From Phycomyces nitens (Eukaryota; Mucoromycota; Mucoromycetes; Mucorales; Phycomycetaceae), in contig JAHRBC010000006.1 of assembly GCA_022702545.1 (NCBI GenBank), forward strand, positions 1,178,001 through 1,242,000: a DNA stretch of 64,000 bases, written 5' to 3'. Positions 24,566 to 39,170 of this stretch are shown one piece after another. Both the position numbers and the translations under genes were made by a program. The notes under the pieces are model-generated. The model saw nothing but the letters and a program-made list of their open reading frames with translations, was not told where the DNA came from and made no database searches. How positions within the stretch are numbered: position 1 is the first letter of the stretch; every line of letters begins with the position of its first letter.

Positions 24566-24810
24566 ACAGAGTAAATACATTTCTCCTAGACAGTTTTTCA
24601 TCTTCATCTTCATTCTTTCCTCTATCTTTTTCTTCTTCTTTTTCTTTTTCTTTTTTTTTGGGAGGATTATATTGATGTGTATATTCAGACTTTGGTACAT
24701 TGATAAACAGACATCCATATTTCATATATTGTCAACTTGAATATATTGATTAAACACAGACCATTTATTATTTATATTTATTTATTTATTATAATTATTG
24801 ATAAACACAT

Positions 24811-28177
<3,367 letters not shown>

Positions 28178-28237
28178 GGTGGGTGCTGTCAAAACAAAGA
28201 GGATATGTTCCTGTTTTATTATTTTTTCAGGCTTTAA
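28178..28237. promoter_or_regulatory. very short bidirectional promoter
   Basis: Only 60 bp separate the AlaRS start (minus) from the ATG of the unknown gene at 28238 (plus). The 5' untranslated regions must overlap or lie inside the opposite gene. The sequence is AT-rich with no clear TATA box. Confidence 0.4.
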
Positions 28238-28816
28238 ATGGATCGGACCAATCATGATTGGGATGTGGCGTCACTGGCCTATCCCGTTTTGGTAAATTTC
28301 AGAAAGTAACGTAGGCCTCATTTCTAATCTTATACCTTTAAGATATTATTTTGGTACAGAGATCCATTGGAAGCACTATGGATCAGGGGGTGGGAGGGTG
28401 AAATAGGGTTGTTAGATGAGTCATTATTACTAGACGCAATCACACCAGCCATTAAGCTCTGGATTTTACTTCAAAGCAGCTCTAGTACTGGAAGCCCTAA
28501 TTTTGAAGGGAACAAAAAATCTTGTTTCTTTTCTTTTTTGTTGTTGTTGTTGCTCTATATCAAATGAACCAAATACACGGTCAATTGATGATTTTTCTAG
28601 AGTATTGTATCAAGCCAATTACTGCTGCTCAACAGTCTAATACGATTGACGTTTAGTAACAAGAAACACTGTCTGGCCATGGAGATATTCTCTAGAGTGC
28701 AAACCCAAGTTTATAATGTGAATATCACTTTTTATTCTGAACAAATCTCAAGGTGAGAAAGATCACATTAAATATACAAATTTATCATTTGATATTACAG
28801 TCACCTTCTTGTTTAG
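28238..28816 (+). CDS. small unknown gene divergent from ALA1
   Basis: Exon 1 (28238-28291) reads [25 protein letters not shown]...TTTAAG intron with a CTAAT branch site leads in frame to exon 2 (from 28343), which reads [20 protein letters not shown] and continues through [21 protein letters not shown] third open block (about 28601-28752) reads [20 protein letters not shown] and ends at a GTGAGA donor; a last exon from 28801 stops at 28816. The exon 2/3 junction cannot be placed with a standard donor in phase: the candidates are all awkward and lie near a (GTT)n run. The coherent frames and clean first intron suggest a real, possibly decaying, gene of about 130 residues. I do not recognise the family. 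Confidence 0.45.
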
Positions 28817-29558
28817 TAGATTTGTGAATGTGAAATTCTATTCATAAATCTATTCCTTATGATTGTACCTTTTTCTTTTTTTTGTCGAGCTAGAAATATG
28901 GAAATATATATATATAAAGGGCTCTATAGTCTTTAAATTTGTTACAGCAGACTTCCATCGACTAAATACAGTCCATCTTCTTGGGATACTTTTTATATCG
29001 TTCCAGAAACCTGTCTTTAAATAGTACACTATTTAAAGACTATAAACCAATCAAAATCCAGACTACAGTTCCCAGGCCCTTTGAGGATAAAGTATGGCCC
29101 AATTTCTGCTTGTCACCCATAATTAGGCGCTTAATTGTTAAAGATGTCCAGATGATACCAATGTCTGTTATTTCGTTTTTTAAATCATGTGGGTTCAAGA
29201 GGGTTATTTGTGTAGGCAAACCAAAATTATCGATTTTGCTACACGTTTTCATGGATTAAAATAATCGAGATTCTCGGCTGAGAATCAGTATAAGGATCAT
29301 ACAAATGATTTTTCTTTTCGATGAATGTGGCGATCTTTACTGTTTTACTCTCTGGAAGTTGTACAAAAAGGAAAAAACGCCATGGCACATCTACATGCCT
29401 CAACACCTTTCGAATGCCTCGTGCTCTGTGCTACATTCGCCGGGCAAGAAAAACCGATCAGAAGTACAGGTCCATTTGATCAGCGCTCTTTCCTTTTCTC
29501 CTTTCATTTCCCTATAGCTCACAAGTACCTCTTTCTTCCTCCATCGCCTTTATAGTCA
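28817..29558. other. intergenic DNA with a perfect palindrome and one unassigned frame
   Basis: An open frame at 28981-29259 (+) contains KVWPNFCLSPIIRRLIVKDV and looks partly coding, but no start, splice partner or family is apparent. The rest is the promoter side of the next gene. The palindrome at 29013-29040 lies inside the open frame. Confidence 0.35.
29013..29040. repeat. perfect 13-bp palindrome
   Basis: GTCTTTAAATAGT and ACTATTTAAAGAC are exact reverse complements separated by only two bases (AC). The DNA could form a cruciform or serve as a dimeric protein site. Confidence 0.6.
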
Positions 29559-31026
29559 ATGGAAGCCAAGAGCTTAAGCAAGCTACAACGGCTGGCACGT
29601 TGGCCCAACTCGAGTCCTACCCACGACGCCGAACGAAGATTTACGGAACACAACTCGGCATTGGCTCCAGCAAACATAATTCTTCAGCAACTTGACCATA
29701 ATGACCTCGTACAGGGCAGTCTGTATATTCTCAAGATCAGTCTTATTGTGGTTGGATTGTTCCAAGGTAGGTCATTGATTGGTATTTAACCATTCTAAAG
29801 TACAATTGTCTATAGGTTGGGACGACGACATGTGCTGTTTCGTTATTCTTCGTAAGTTAATTTATCATTCCAAACGATACCAGGCCATCTTACACTCCAA
29901 AAATAAATAATATATGACAGGGTCCGATGTAGCCTCCATGCGGTGGTCAGAGGCAAGATATATACCAGGCGATTTTGCTGCGTTTGATGCATTTGACAGC
30001 AATGGAAACCCTTCCGTCTTTCTGTGGACAAGACAACTACGCGCACCGATTCCTAACAACTGGTTTGCTCTCTTTGAAGAAGCTCGGAGGAAGCAACGAG
30101 AATGGTCCAACAAACTTCAACACCACGAATTACCTGTTTTCCCAACCGTACCCGCGCTTCAGAACTCTGCAGAATCCTCTGAATCAGTAGAATACATCAC
30201 CCTAACAGACAATCCTGTTCCACCACTTGGAACCAAGAAATCATCGCAAAAGATCCAAAAGAAACAATCGTTGCCAAAACCTCAGCATCAACCTCAACCT
30301 CAAACATCCCACTTTTCTGCTGGTCATATTTTGGATACACAGCCTGAATCAGACCCATCACAACAGCCAATTCCCCACCATTTCTCCTATGATCAGAATG
30401 ATACAATCCAGCCCTACATAACCCATCTTCGTGGATTTCCATCTCTCTCGAGCTCTTCTGACGGATCATTTACACCACTCCAAGAACTTGCCCGGCATCA
30501 GCTCCAATACGATGCCCACACCGCCTTGTCGGGACCGAAAGCCGGAGAATCTCCCGACCTTCCGTCGACGCAATACACGTCTTCTATAGAAGGTACCGAA
30601 CACACTCCCACTTCTCCCTCGACAAATGACTCATACACTGGCACAGGAACCATGGCAACCAAAGAAGCTCCGGCCGCTGCCTCGAGCACCTCTGCATTTT
30701 ATCAGCTCGCCATGATTGGCCAATCACCGATTGACCTAGATCCCATGGCTTCCCCACCGAGAGATTCTTCCATATTCCACTACCATCATAACAACAATGC
30801 CGTGTCTTCTTTAATAGACGCATCCCAAAAGCCCACCTTTAATGTCTCTCTTTTTGATAACGATATCACCTTTCCTCACGACGCCGATCGGTTTTCTATT
30901 CACACTGGCGAATACCAATCTTCTCTCCGCTCTCACTCTCCTTCTCCTTCTTTAGAAAACACGCCTTCTACCGCCAACAACCGAGTCAATAGAAAATCGG
31001 TCAAGCGCCTATTTCGCATTAAATAA
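29559..31026 (+). CDS. uncharacterised protein, 449 residues
   Basis: Three exons (29559-29766, 29816-29851, 29921-31026) close in frame. The middle exon is only 36 nt (WDDDMCCFVILR). The N-terminal about 140 residues look folded: an amphipathic segment, a short hydrophobic stretch (LYILKISLIVVGLF, about residues 54-68), then DFAAFDAFDSNGNPSVFLWT and a basic helix EEARRKQREW. The remaining about 300 residues are Ser/Pro/Gln/His-rich and disordered, ending in a basic tail (RKSVKRLFRIK). The hydrophobic stretch is too short and mixed to be sure of a membrane span. No enzyme motif or known domain is recognised. The model rests on three clean splice sites and unbroken frame. Confidence 0.65.
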
Positions 31027-32090
31027 GACCACCACACATACTAATCATAAGCAGATCCTTTTCTTCTTCTTCTTCTTCTCTCTAACCATGTGGTAAGGTC
31101 TGTCTCTACTGCTTTTGTCCTAGAGATATCTTTATTCCAATAAACACGTCTATTATGTTCGCACAAAGTACCTTAAAGCGACCTGGTACAACTTTGAGGG
31201 GGGGGGGAAGAGGGGAGCAAATTCTTGTAATTATTTCTGCTTAATTTACACAAAAATTGTGCCTTTTTTTTTCCCAGAGTGTGATTGCAACCCACATCCT
31301 GATAACTTCCTGTCAGATATTACCATAATATTATATATATATATATTGGCTTTATGTCTATAATGCTATTTACTTGTAATTTATTCTGCAAATTGGCCAA
31401 GGTACAAACAATAAGCTCCTTTTTATATTGTACAATAAGTTTCCCAGGTCGTTGTTGTATCGTTTAATTACCCCTTTATTTCTAAATACAACCATTGTGG
31501 TTCCATGGCTAGCGAGTATTCCAAAGGCTACTTTATTATTCTTGCAAGAGAAAAATATATATATTGGCAAACAGTTTTAGAAACAATGGTCTATTAAAAG
31601 TAAAACTTGGCCCAGATCTCCCATTCCATCCCTTATCCTCTGCCTCGTCTGACTTTAGAGGATAAGATCAACTGGAAAGAGACTGGGCCAGTACTTCTTT
31701 AACATATTTTTTTTTAAAATTCTCAGTCTCGAGCTTTTCTCTTATTTTAACCACTTTATTGAGACACTGTCAAATGAAAACTGTTGTTTTTTTGCTTTGC
31801 TGGTTTAAAGGCTTGTACTTTATGTTTACCTTGGCCATCCAATTAAAAAAAATTCTAATGCTTTTGCAAGCATCTCAACCTTGTCATCAAAATTGTCGTC
31901 AATATAAAAATCTTTCTCCAGCCACAACGCATAAGCTAAAGTTTTTTTCTTTCTATCTATCATTCACTAGCCTATAGATCGCGCAACATACCTCAGACAT
32001 GTACAATATAAAAAAAGGACATTCTCAATGTTGAAAACGTTTCAACAGATACCAGGTGAAAATCGTCTGATGCAGTCTTCAACATTAAAA

Positions 32091-32118
32091 GACAACCATA
32101 AAGGTGTTTATGGTTGTC
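32091..32118. repeat. perfect 12-bp hairpin with GGTG loop
   Basis: GACAACCATAAA and TTTATGGTTGTC pair perfectly around a 4-nt loop. Just upstream, GTTGAAA-ACG-TTTCAAC forms another small hairpin, and AATGTTGAA pairs with TTCAACATT about 50 bp away. Together they form a nested structure over about 32025-32118. Confidence 0.55.
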
Positions 32119-34989
32119 AAAGGAACTTGTTGTACTCACGCCCAAAGTACAAAGAAGTCGCCAAGAAACACGGGGCCTCGATTCGAATCACACTGTGAAA
32201 TTCTGGGCTCCAAGTCGAGTAAAGTTGTTGTATTTGATAAAATTGATTTCAAAGATCTTCTTTATTCATATCTGTATGCATGTAATATTTTTTTATATTG
32301 TTTTCATTTTCCATGAATGCTGCCCAATCTTTCCAGATATATGGTGCATTCGAACTTTGATATCAACTTTTTTTTTTTACGTAATTTTCAAAAGCCAAAG
32401 ACTTTTGCAAAAATGAGATTATAAAAAATCCAAGCCTCACATTGGATAGCCGTAGTATTGATTGATGTATTCCACGGCTTCATTTTTAATTAAATAGCTC
32501 TAACAAAAAAAACCTTGGTGTTTTAAAGATTTGCTAGTAAGAGACGGTTACATAGCGGAGATCATAATTATATTTTCCAGTATGTCGGATGTTAAATACC
32601 ATTATTTTTTACCTGCGGAGTTTTATCAAACAGAATTGAAACAAATTCGACAAAAGTCGATAGTCAAAGCTAAATGAACCATACTCTAAAAGATGTATGC
32701 TGTTATTAGAAGGATTGTCTATGGTCATATAGAATGGTGTTAATATAGATATTTACCCCAAAAAAAACTACCCTAGGAACAAAAGTATAGCCGAGAAATT
32801 GATCGATAGATTAATAAAACTGTAGATTCTAGAGTGGTTGCTTGAAAGATTGGATATCTATCCTTGTTCTTATTGTTATATTTAAAAAATATCATTAAAA
32901 CTGTGATGAATCAATGCTTTAGAGTAGGAAAAATGGGTTTATTGTAAATCACTATAGAATCTATTTGAATTATTAAGTTCAGAGACATTGTATGATATTA
33001 TTGCTTCTGTAGAGGTGGGGGAGGGGGGGATTGGTGACAAATTCAGTCCAATTGGAATGTGTTTGCTGAACAACCTTTTCAATCGTCCACCCCTTTACAG
33101 TTCCTAATTTGTGAGCAATCTTAACCAAGGAGCTGTCTAGTAAATCTGGATTGTTGACATTTGATTCGAGCAGAATTCAAATGTCAGGAATAGCCTTGAT
33201 CAACTCATTCAATTTTATTATAGGTGGAAGTCTGGAATTGATAGCCATTGAAAAAAGACATATATTTTGAAGCCACGTACAGACATGAATTGAGGTATTG
33301 TCCCAGGAGAACCACCGAATGAATGTATACATAGTCTTACACAGGACTTATCGCCTTTTTTTTGCAGGTCTTGTGTAAAAGGCTTAACAGGTACCCTTGA
33401 TTTTGGACACAATGGGTGCTTACTGCACGGTTCAATTGACGTGCTAAATTAAGCTGTGTTTCTAAAATGGCCCAATTGATGTTCAATGGTAACTTGGACA
33501 CTAGTCTGACGTACACCTTGCCAGACAATTGATCCCCCCTGACATTAAGCTTGCCCAACGATCCAAACCAACCTCACCAACAAGAGCTGACAGGTCAGTC
33601 ACCAATCTATTGTAGAGATTTGTATGTCAAACATCAAATGGAAAAGGCGGTTCCAATAGCGACACAAGCTCTTTCTCTCTCTTGTCTAGATTGGGCCATT
33701 TTAATGCAGACTCGTAATGAATATCCTTTGAGCCCTCTCCAATCGGCTTGCCGGACACCCATGATGGTAATATGCCCAGTCTTCAATTAAGGAATCAGAG
33801 CGAGCCTATCAATGGCATCATGAGGATAACACTGGGTATCGCACATATCTGGAAATAGAGAGGCATCTAAAGGTTTGCCAGTGTAATCTTTTTGGATTGT
33901 GTCTTGGCACATGATGGATTCGAAAACAAACAAATAGTTAATTGATAAAGGCGCGTTTTTTTTTGGGAGTTTCAGGACATTTTTATTTTGTTGGTTGCAT
34001 TCTTTATTTCATCTAATCCAAATCAGCACATTGGTTATGAGTGTATGAATGATGGGATGCCGAGTGTGTTCCCCTAACCACTCCGTTCCACTCCACGCCG
34101 CCCCAGCTTCATCACTTGTTTCCAAGGCCAACAATTAACTAGAGGCTTCTTTCACATCTAATATATCACTTTGACCGTACGTCTTATTATACAGAATTCT
34201 CACCCAAATCAGCACAGTATCTCTGGGATACTTGTATTCTATCTAAAACAAAAGCTTATCGACACACGACTTTGAAATATCGAGTCTTGTTTTTTAATAG
34301 GGTCCCTGACCAAAGTTGGTTTTTATTATTTTTACATGACCTTGATCTTTAATTCAATATTAAGCATGTCTTTGGAGAATATTTATTATAGTATATTAAC
34401 AAGGGAAAAAGAAAGTTTAAGTCAGAGGAATTATTTTGTTGGTGATGTTGGTACTGTTGATAGTTATATGGCTACATCTAGTGCAGTTTCAATACAATTG
34501 GTATATTGTCCCTAGATGGGCCAAAGACTAGATCTTGATATCAAATATGACTATGAGCAGAAATATAACATTGTAAAGATTGATATCTATTGATAATTCT
34601 TGGGGGGTATTTACCAGAATATATAATCCTGAAACGAGAAACTGGATGAGATTATGTTTATAGATATTTTTTTCACAAGTGTCACCAAATAATAAATCCA
34701 TCAACTTTAGCATCTCTGTCAACTTGGTTTCATGGGAACAAAAAACAAAAACAAGAAAGCAACAGCCATACTGTTATATATTGTCAAGAATATTTCTTGG
34801 CTTAAAATAATGTTTTACTCACTTAAATCTCTAATGTTTTAGCCTGGCATTTGATGAGGTTGATACACTATAGAGCATTAAGTTCAGTAGACCATATTCT
34901 CTCAAAAAGCCTTTATGTTTAGTGGTGGATTTTATGGGATAAGATAACAGTTGAAGATTGAGCACGATAGAGTTCTACCATATTAAAGT

Positions 34990-35280
34990 GCTCCTCCAAG
35001 ATCCATACCAGAGTGCATAATTTGTCAAACAAACGGTATTGGAATACGATGGAACACCAACAAGAAATACATTACTACTTTTAGAGGATTGTATCACCAA
35101 AAAAACGCAACACATGATTTGAACCAATGGCCTTGCGACTGGGCGTTACACGATGTGCCTGCTCATCACAACATCCGGGATATTCATGTCCCTATATGTT
35201 ACATGTTCAAACAAAATGACAATTGTAATGGATATAAGCATAGGTCTATAAAGAGCTTGTTAAGCCATTCTAACCAATAG
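34990..35280 (+). pseudogene. possible BED-type zinc finger relic
   Basis: The + frame reads PECIICQTNGIGIRWNTNKK and then TTFRGLYHQKNATHDLNQ, giving C-x2-C followed after about 24 residues by H-x5-H. This spacing resembles BED zinc fingers found in hAT transposases and their relatives. The frame continues to 35280 (SLLSHSNQ) with no other domain. It ends 172 bp before the Hsp70-like gene. There is no start codon in a good context, so it is probably a fragment of a decayed element. Confidence 0.3.
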
Positions 35281-35360
35281 AGTAGTTTATCAAGTGTATA
35301 CATTTGGCTATGTTTCTATGACTACAAGACGAATCTATTGTTTAGTACAACATCAAAAGC

Positions 35361-35368
35361 TATATAAA
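35361..35368 (+). promoter_or_regulatory. TATA box and CT-rich leader of the Hsp70-like gene
   Basis: TATATAAA lies 85 bp upstream of the ATG at 35453 and is followed by a CTTTCTCTTT-type pyrimidine tract (about 35399-35427), a common layout for strong fungal promoters. No clear heat-shock element (alternating GAA/TTC) was seen. Confidence 0.5.
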
Positions 35369-35452
35369 GAGATGCATTCCAAGCCCATCTAAATTTCTAC
35401 TCTCTTTCTCTTTCTCTTTCTCTTTTACTTTACCCACAAACACACATCCTAA

Positions 35453-37510
35453 ATGACAATAGACGCCTTGGACAAGTACGATATTCTCGTTGGTATAGGT
35501 ATTGCATATCTTATTCTAAAATATTCTAGTGCTAATCTGAAACGTATTAGACTTTGGAACCACTTATTCTGGATTTAAGATACGGTGCTTAAAGGACCCA
35601 TCACTTAAACAATCTTGGTACGTCTTGGATCAGAATACCATTTACATTGATATTAATACTTACTCTTCACAATTCCACTTATTGAAATCGATTACTATAA
35701 CCATCCAGGGAATACATTAATGACTGGAGATCAAAGCGTAATACCACTACAATGTTTTATAAAAAAAGTTTCAATTTGATTTCTACAAAGAGAAACAAAC
35801 CATCTGAGTATGGATACAATACTGGCTTTGGATACAGGAATAATCCCAAGCCTGGATATCCCGTGGCAAACTTTAAACTGTGGCTTGATCGAACTGCCAA
35901 AAAATATCTTCCCCCCCTACCATACAGTATGTCTCCAGCCCAAGGTAATCAAGAGATGATCTTATGTGCCTGGTTATTGATATCATGTTTTTAGTTATTA
36001 CTGATTATTTGAGTTTTATGCGCGAGGAAATCTACAAAATACTAGATGAGGATTTTTCTGAATACAATGACCCTTCCAAGCACAGATTCTGTATGGCAGT
36101 TCCGACCATGTGGTCTGAGGAATCAAAGAATATAATGAGAGAGGCTGCCATATTATCCGATATTATCAAAATAGACGACGCACCAGATAAACTGCTGATT
36201 GTCGATGAAGTTGTAGCAGCTGCCTTGTATGCCGAGCATGATTCTCCTGAACTAGAACTCTCTAACGGGAGTCTTTACATGATTTGCGATTCTGGTGGTG
36301 GGAATGTAAACTTTGCCGTATTCAAAAAGGACAATTCATTGGGAGCAGGTGGTTTAAAGGAAATCACAATGGGAACTGGTGGTTCTTGCGGCTCAGAATT
36401 CCTGAACATTCGATTCAAAAACTTATTAGACGAAAGAATATCTAAGTACCCTGATTATAAGGAAGAGGATATGAAAGAAGTCGTGCGTTATTTTAATATT
36501 TTCAAGGTAAAATAGACATGGTATTGTATATTAAACAGTTGAAAATACTAATGAGAATGGAATGTTTATCTTGGACTGTTCTATAGGAATTATTTGGTAG
36601 TGATGAAATACCCGACCTCATAAGTTTGATTAATGAAAATTACATCCGTGGACATGACGATATCCGCAAAAAAGATGGATTCACAATGGATGAAATGCGT
36701 ACAAGAGTATTTGATCCGGTAGTAGACAAAGTACTTTGTATGATCGAGAAACAATTTGAACAACTTGATGGCAGACATATTGATGTCATGTTTATAACTG
36801 GAGGGTTCGGTCAGTCTCCATACCTTCAAGACCGTATCAAGGATGTTTTTGGGAATAGAACGAGGAAAATCAAGGTTATTGAGGATGGAAACAAGGCCGT
36901 AATGAAAGGAGCAGTTCTATTTGGTGCCAACCCACGTATAATTACCCAACGTATCCTACGCCATACATATGGAATCAAGCTGTGTTCACCAGATGAAACA
37001 AAGAACAATACTAAAGCACAACCCGACAAAGACAGATTCCATGTATATATCCATAAAGGTCAGCCAGTCAACGAGGATACATGGCTTTCTAAAAAGATGT
37101 ATTGGTCAAACGATACGCTTCCAATTATATGTAAGATCCAAATGACATATTTATTAAATGTAATCTAATAATATTGGTCAATAGCTTTGTATGCGTATGA
37201 TGGTGAAGAGCCAATTCCTGAATACCCTACTCCTCAAGATATTGATCTAGTTGCTATTTTTGGCACTGAATTTAAAATTGATACAAGAGAAGAGGTTGGC
37301 CATGAGATAATGGATATGAAGATGCGGTTTGGCTTGGACAGAATTGAGGTCAAGGTGAATGTTGCAGGCAGGGAATTCGAATATGTCACAATCTGCGATG
37401 TTGTTGGGAAAAAGGCAATTCAAAACTACAAAGGATTTGACCCACTTTTATTTCTTAAAGAAAATTTTAGATCTTTAAAGAAGGATATGGTGCGAATTCT
37501 CCCTGATTAG
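35453..37510 (+). CDS. Hsp70-like ATPase of the HSPA12 type
   Basis: Six exons (35453-35492, 35551-35617, 35709-35944, 35995-36506, 36587-37130, 37185-37510) give 574 residues. The protein has an actin/Hsp70 ATPase fold: phosphate 1 loop VDFGTTYSGFK (about 14-24), phosphate 2 loop MICDSGGGNVNFAVF with the following MGTGGSCGSEFLN, and the adenosine loop VMFITGGFGQSPYLQDRI. There is no classical substrate-binding domain or EEVD tail; instead the C-terminus is a short beta-rich segment, as in HSPA12A/B relatives. Fungal HSPA12-like proteins are often expanded families of unknown client range, so chaperone activity is only inferred. All loops look intact, so the gene is probably functional although it sits among decayed transposons. 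The nearest downstream feature, 94 bp away, is a Tc1/mariner relic. Confidence 0.85.
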
Positions 37511-37604
37511 AGAGAGTTCAATACTATAAAATGGACACTTTACAACAAGCTAATTCCAAAGGAAACAGCACCTATTCAATATTGGCTATTTATTCTTTAG
37601 TTTT

Positions 37605-38330
37605 TTGCAATATCTGCAATCATTCCTCTTTAACATTATGGCCAAAGTACAAGACTCTAAACCCAGCAAGACAATCACGAAGCTTTTAGACTTTAGAAAA
37701 GTCATCATTATTGGCCTTTGGATGAGTGGTATGAGAATTACAGACACTTCTAGAGACCAAAACATTCCACCAACCACAATTACTCGTATTCTTAAGAAAT
37801 ACAAAGAAATTGGGTCTATTGCTGAAAAGGAGCGTCCACGAAGACCACATATACTTTTACCCAGAGAACAAAGACTTTTTGGTTTAATCCTCAAGAGAAA
37901 TCAGCATCAAACTTTGGCTGACTTGACTCGTGCAATAAAGAAAGAGACGGAAAAGTCTGTTTGTGCAAAGACTATTAGCACATCTTTGCACAAAATGGGT
38001 CTTTATCCCCATGTATAACTCTTGTAAACTATTCCATATCTAAAGATCATAATTGCAAGTAACATGCCTTTTTTATGATCATCTAAACAGTTGGAACCAG
38101 CAACGCAAAGTCTGATTTAGAGTGATGGACTTTATCCTGTTTGGATTAAGAAATGGAGGTTATATTATACTCTGGGGATGTATCTAGATGGGACTGGACC
38201 AATTTTTATGCCGAATTCCATGAATATAAAGAGACTTCAAAGGGTGTTTAGTGCCATTCTACAAGAATATTTTCAATGTTGAAAATGATGGCCATTTGTA
38301 TCAAATAAAGCAGTAATTTATCTCTTAATG
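37605..38330 (+). pseudogene. Tc1/mariner transposase relic
   Basis: The frame 37605-38018 holds the paired helix-turn-helix DNA-binding region: DFRKVIIIGLWMSG, then IPPTTITRILKKYKEIGS, the GRPR-like hinge RPRRPHILLPREQRLFGLIL and SVCAKTISTSLHKMGLYP. After a stop the catalytic part is traceable only in pieces; the clearest is GGYIILWGCI at about 38155-38184, matching the conserved W-G region between the first and second catalytic Asp. The DDE residues are not all recoverable and several stops and shifts intervene. It is dead as a transposase. The N-terminal part alone is open for 137 codons, so a truncated DNA-binding protein is conceivable. Confidence 0.75.
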
Positions 38331-38526
38331 ACTGTAGAATTTTACATTTTAATAATAATCTTTATAAATACAAGGAATCTACAGGGGGTTTTCTTTATAC
38401 AAATCTAAGCACTTTATGGCTAGATACCGCTTTTTTTTTAACTTGAAATTTAGACAGGTCTAATTTTTTTAGACAAAAACATATTACCAATTGAGACTCT
38501 TTTTCATTTAATTGCAAAAAAATAAA

Positions 38527-39170
38527 ATGGATTTTATTCATTATAACACTGAAGAAGAATCGCTTCTAGTATTTGATGACAGTGCTAATGAGGAGTATAA
38601 TAATACAGCTATCGTAAATAACAACCTTTAATGCTTATTAATCCCGACATAATTCCCAAATCTCAATCAATAACAATAGGGGTAAAGGGCATTCTGGTTA
38701 AAGATGTTTAGCAAGTCCCTGATGTTTTTGCTGGAGAGTATAAGATATATGGACAATATCAAGTTAAAAGACTTGTTCCAATAATCCAAAAAGTGCTGTC
38801 AGTAACACAAGCGATAGAGCAATCCGGTATACCTTGTAGTAACATTTAAAAACTACTCGACAAATTCAACAATAGCAATTGAATACTGCTTCCTGGTCAG
38901 ATACTAAAACAATAAAGATAAAACAAAGATATTGTTTTATTAACACTCACTCTTTTGCATAGAGATGCTTGAAAATAACCCATCTATTGCTCGTGAAGCA
39001 AGGCAAAAGTTGTGTAAACATTTTAAAAGGTCTCAGGTCTCTCTTTCTGGGCTATTCAAGCATATCTGTGAAAAGTGTGTCTTTAATAAGAAACTGTAGT
39101 TGGTGAAAGGTTGGAAATCTCACAGTTGTAAAAGTGGATAAGATATACTGATGGTATCATTTCAAATATC
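38527..39170 (+). pseudogene. second DDE transposase relic, helix-turn-helix part
   Basis: Three collinear open blocks remain. 38527-38631 starts MDFIHYNTEEES. 38718-38849 reads YKIYGQYQVKRLVPIIQKVL then SVTQAIEQSGIPCSNI, a homeodomain-like helix-turn-helix. 38963-39100 reads MLENNPSIAREARQKLCKHF and SGLFKHICEKCVFNKKL, like the second winged-helix part of the transposases expanded in Mucorales. Stops and shifts separate them and the DDE region downstream is not recognisable. It is a different family member from the Tc1 relic just upstream. The assignment rests on pattern memory and block order. Confidence 0.45.

Larger units (their letters stand above)
31027..35452. other. AT-rich relic-bearing stretch without an intact gene
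   Basis: It has a 10-nt G run at 31198-31207, TA repeats, a nested hairpin at about 32025-32118, a coding-like patch on the minus strand (33558-33337, with LNINWAILETQLNLARQLNR) and a BED-finger-like patch (about 34990-35280). All frames are short and broken. The overall look is of several decayed mobile elements. No RNA gene was recognised. Confidence 0.5.

Noticed and set aside
28178..28255. N-terminal extension of AlaRS from the ATG at 28255
   Set aside because: Residues are not like a mitochondrial presequence and overlap the divergent gene; kept only as a possibility.
32173..32182. GATTCGAATC resembling a tRNA B box
   Set aside because: No cloverleaf or A box at the right distance.
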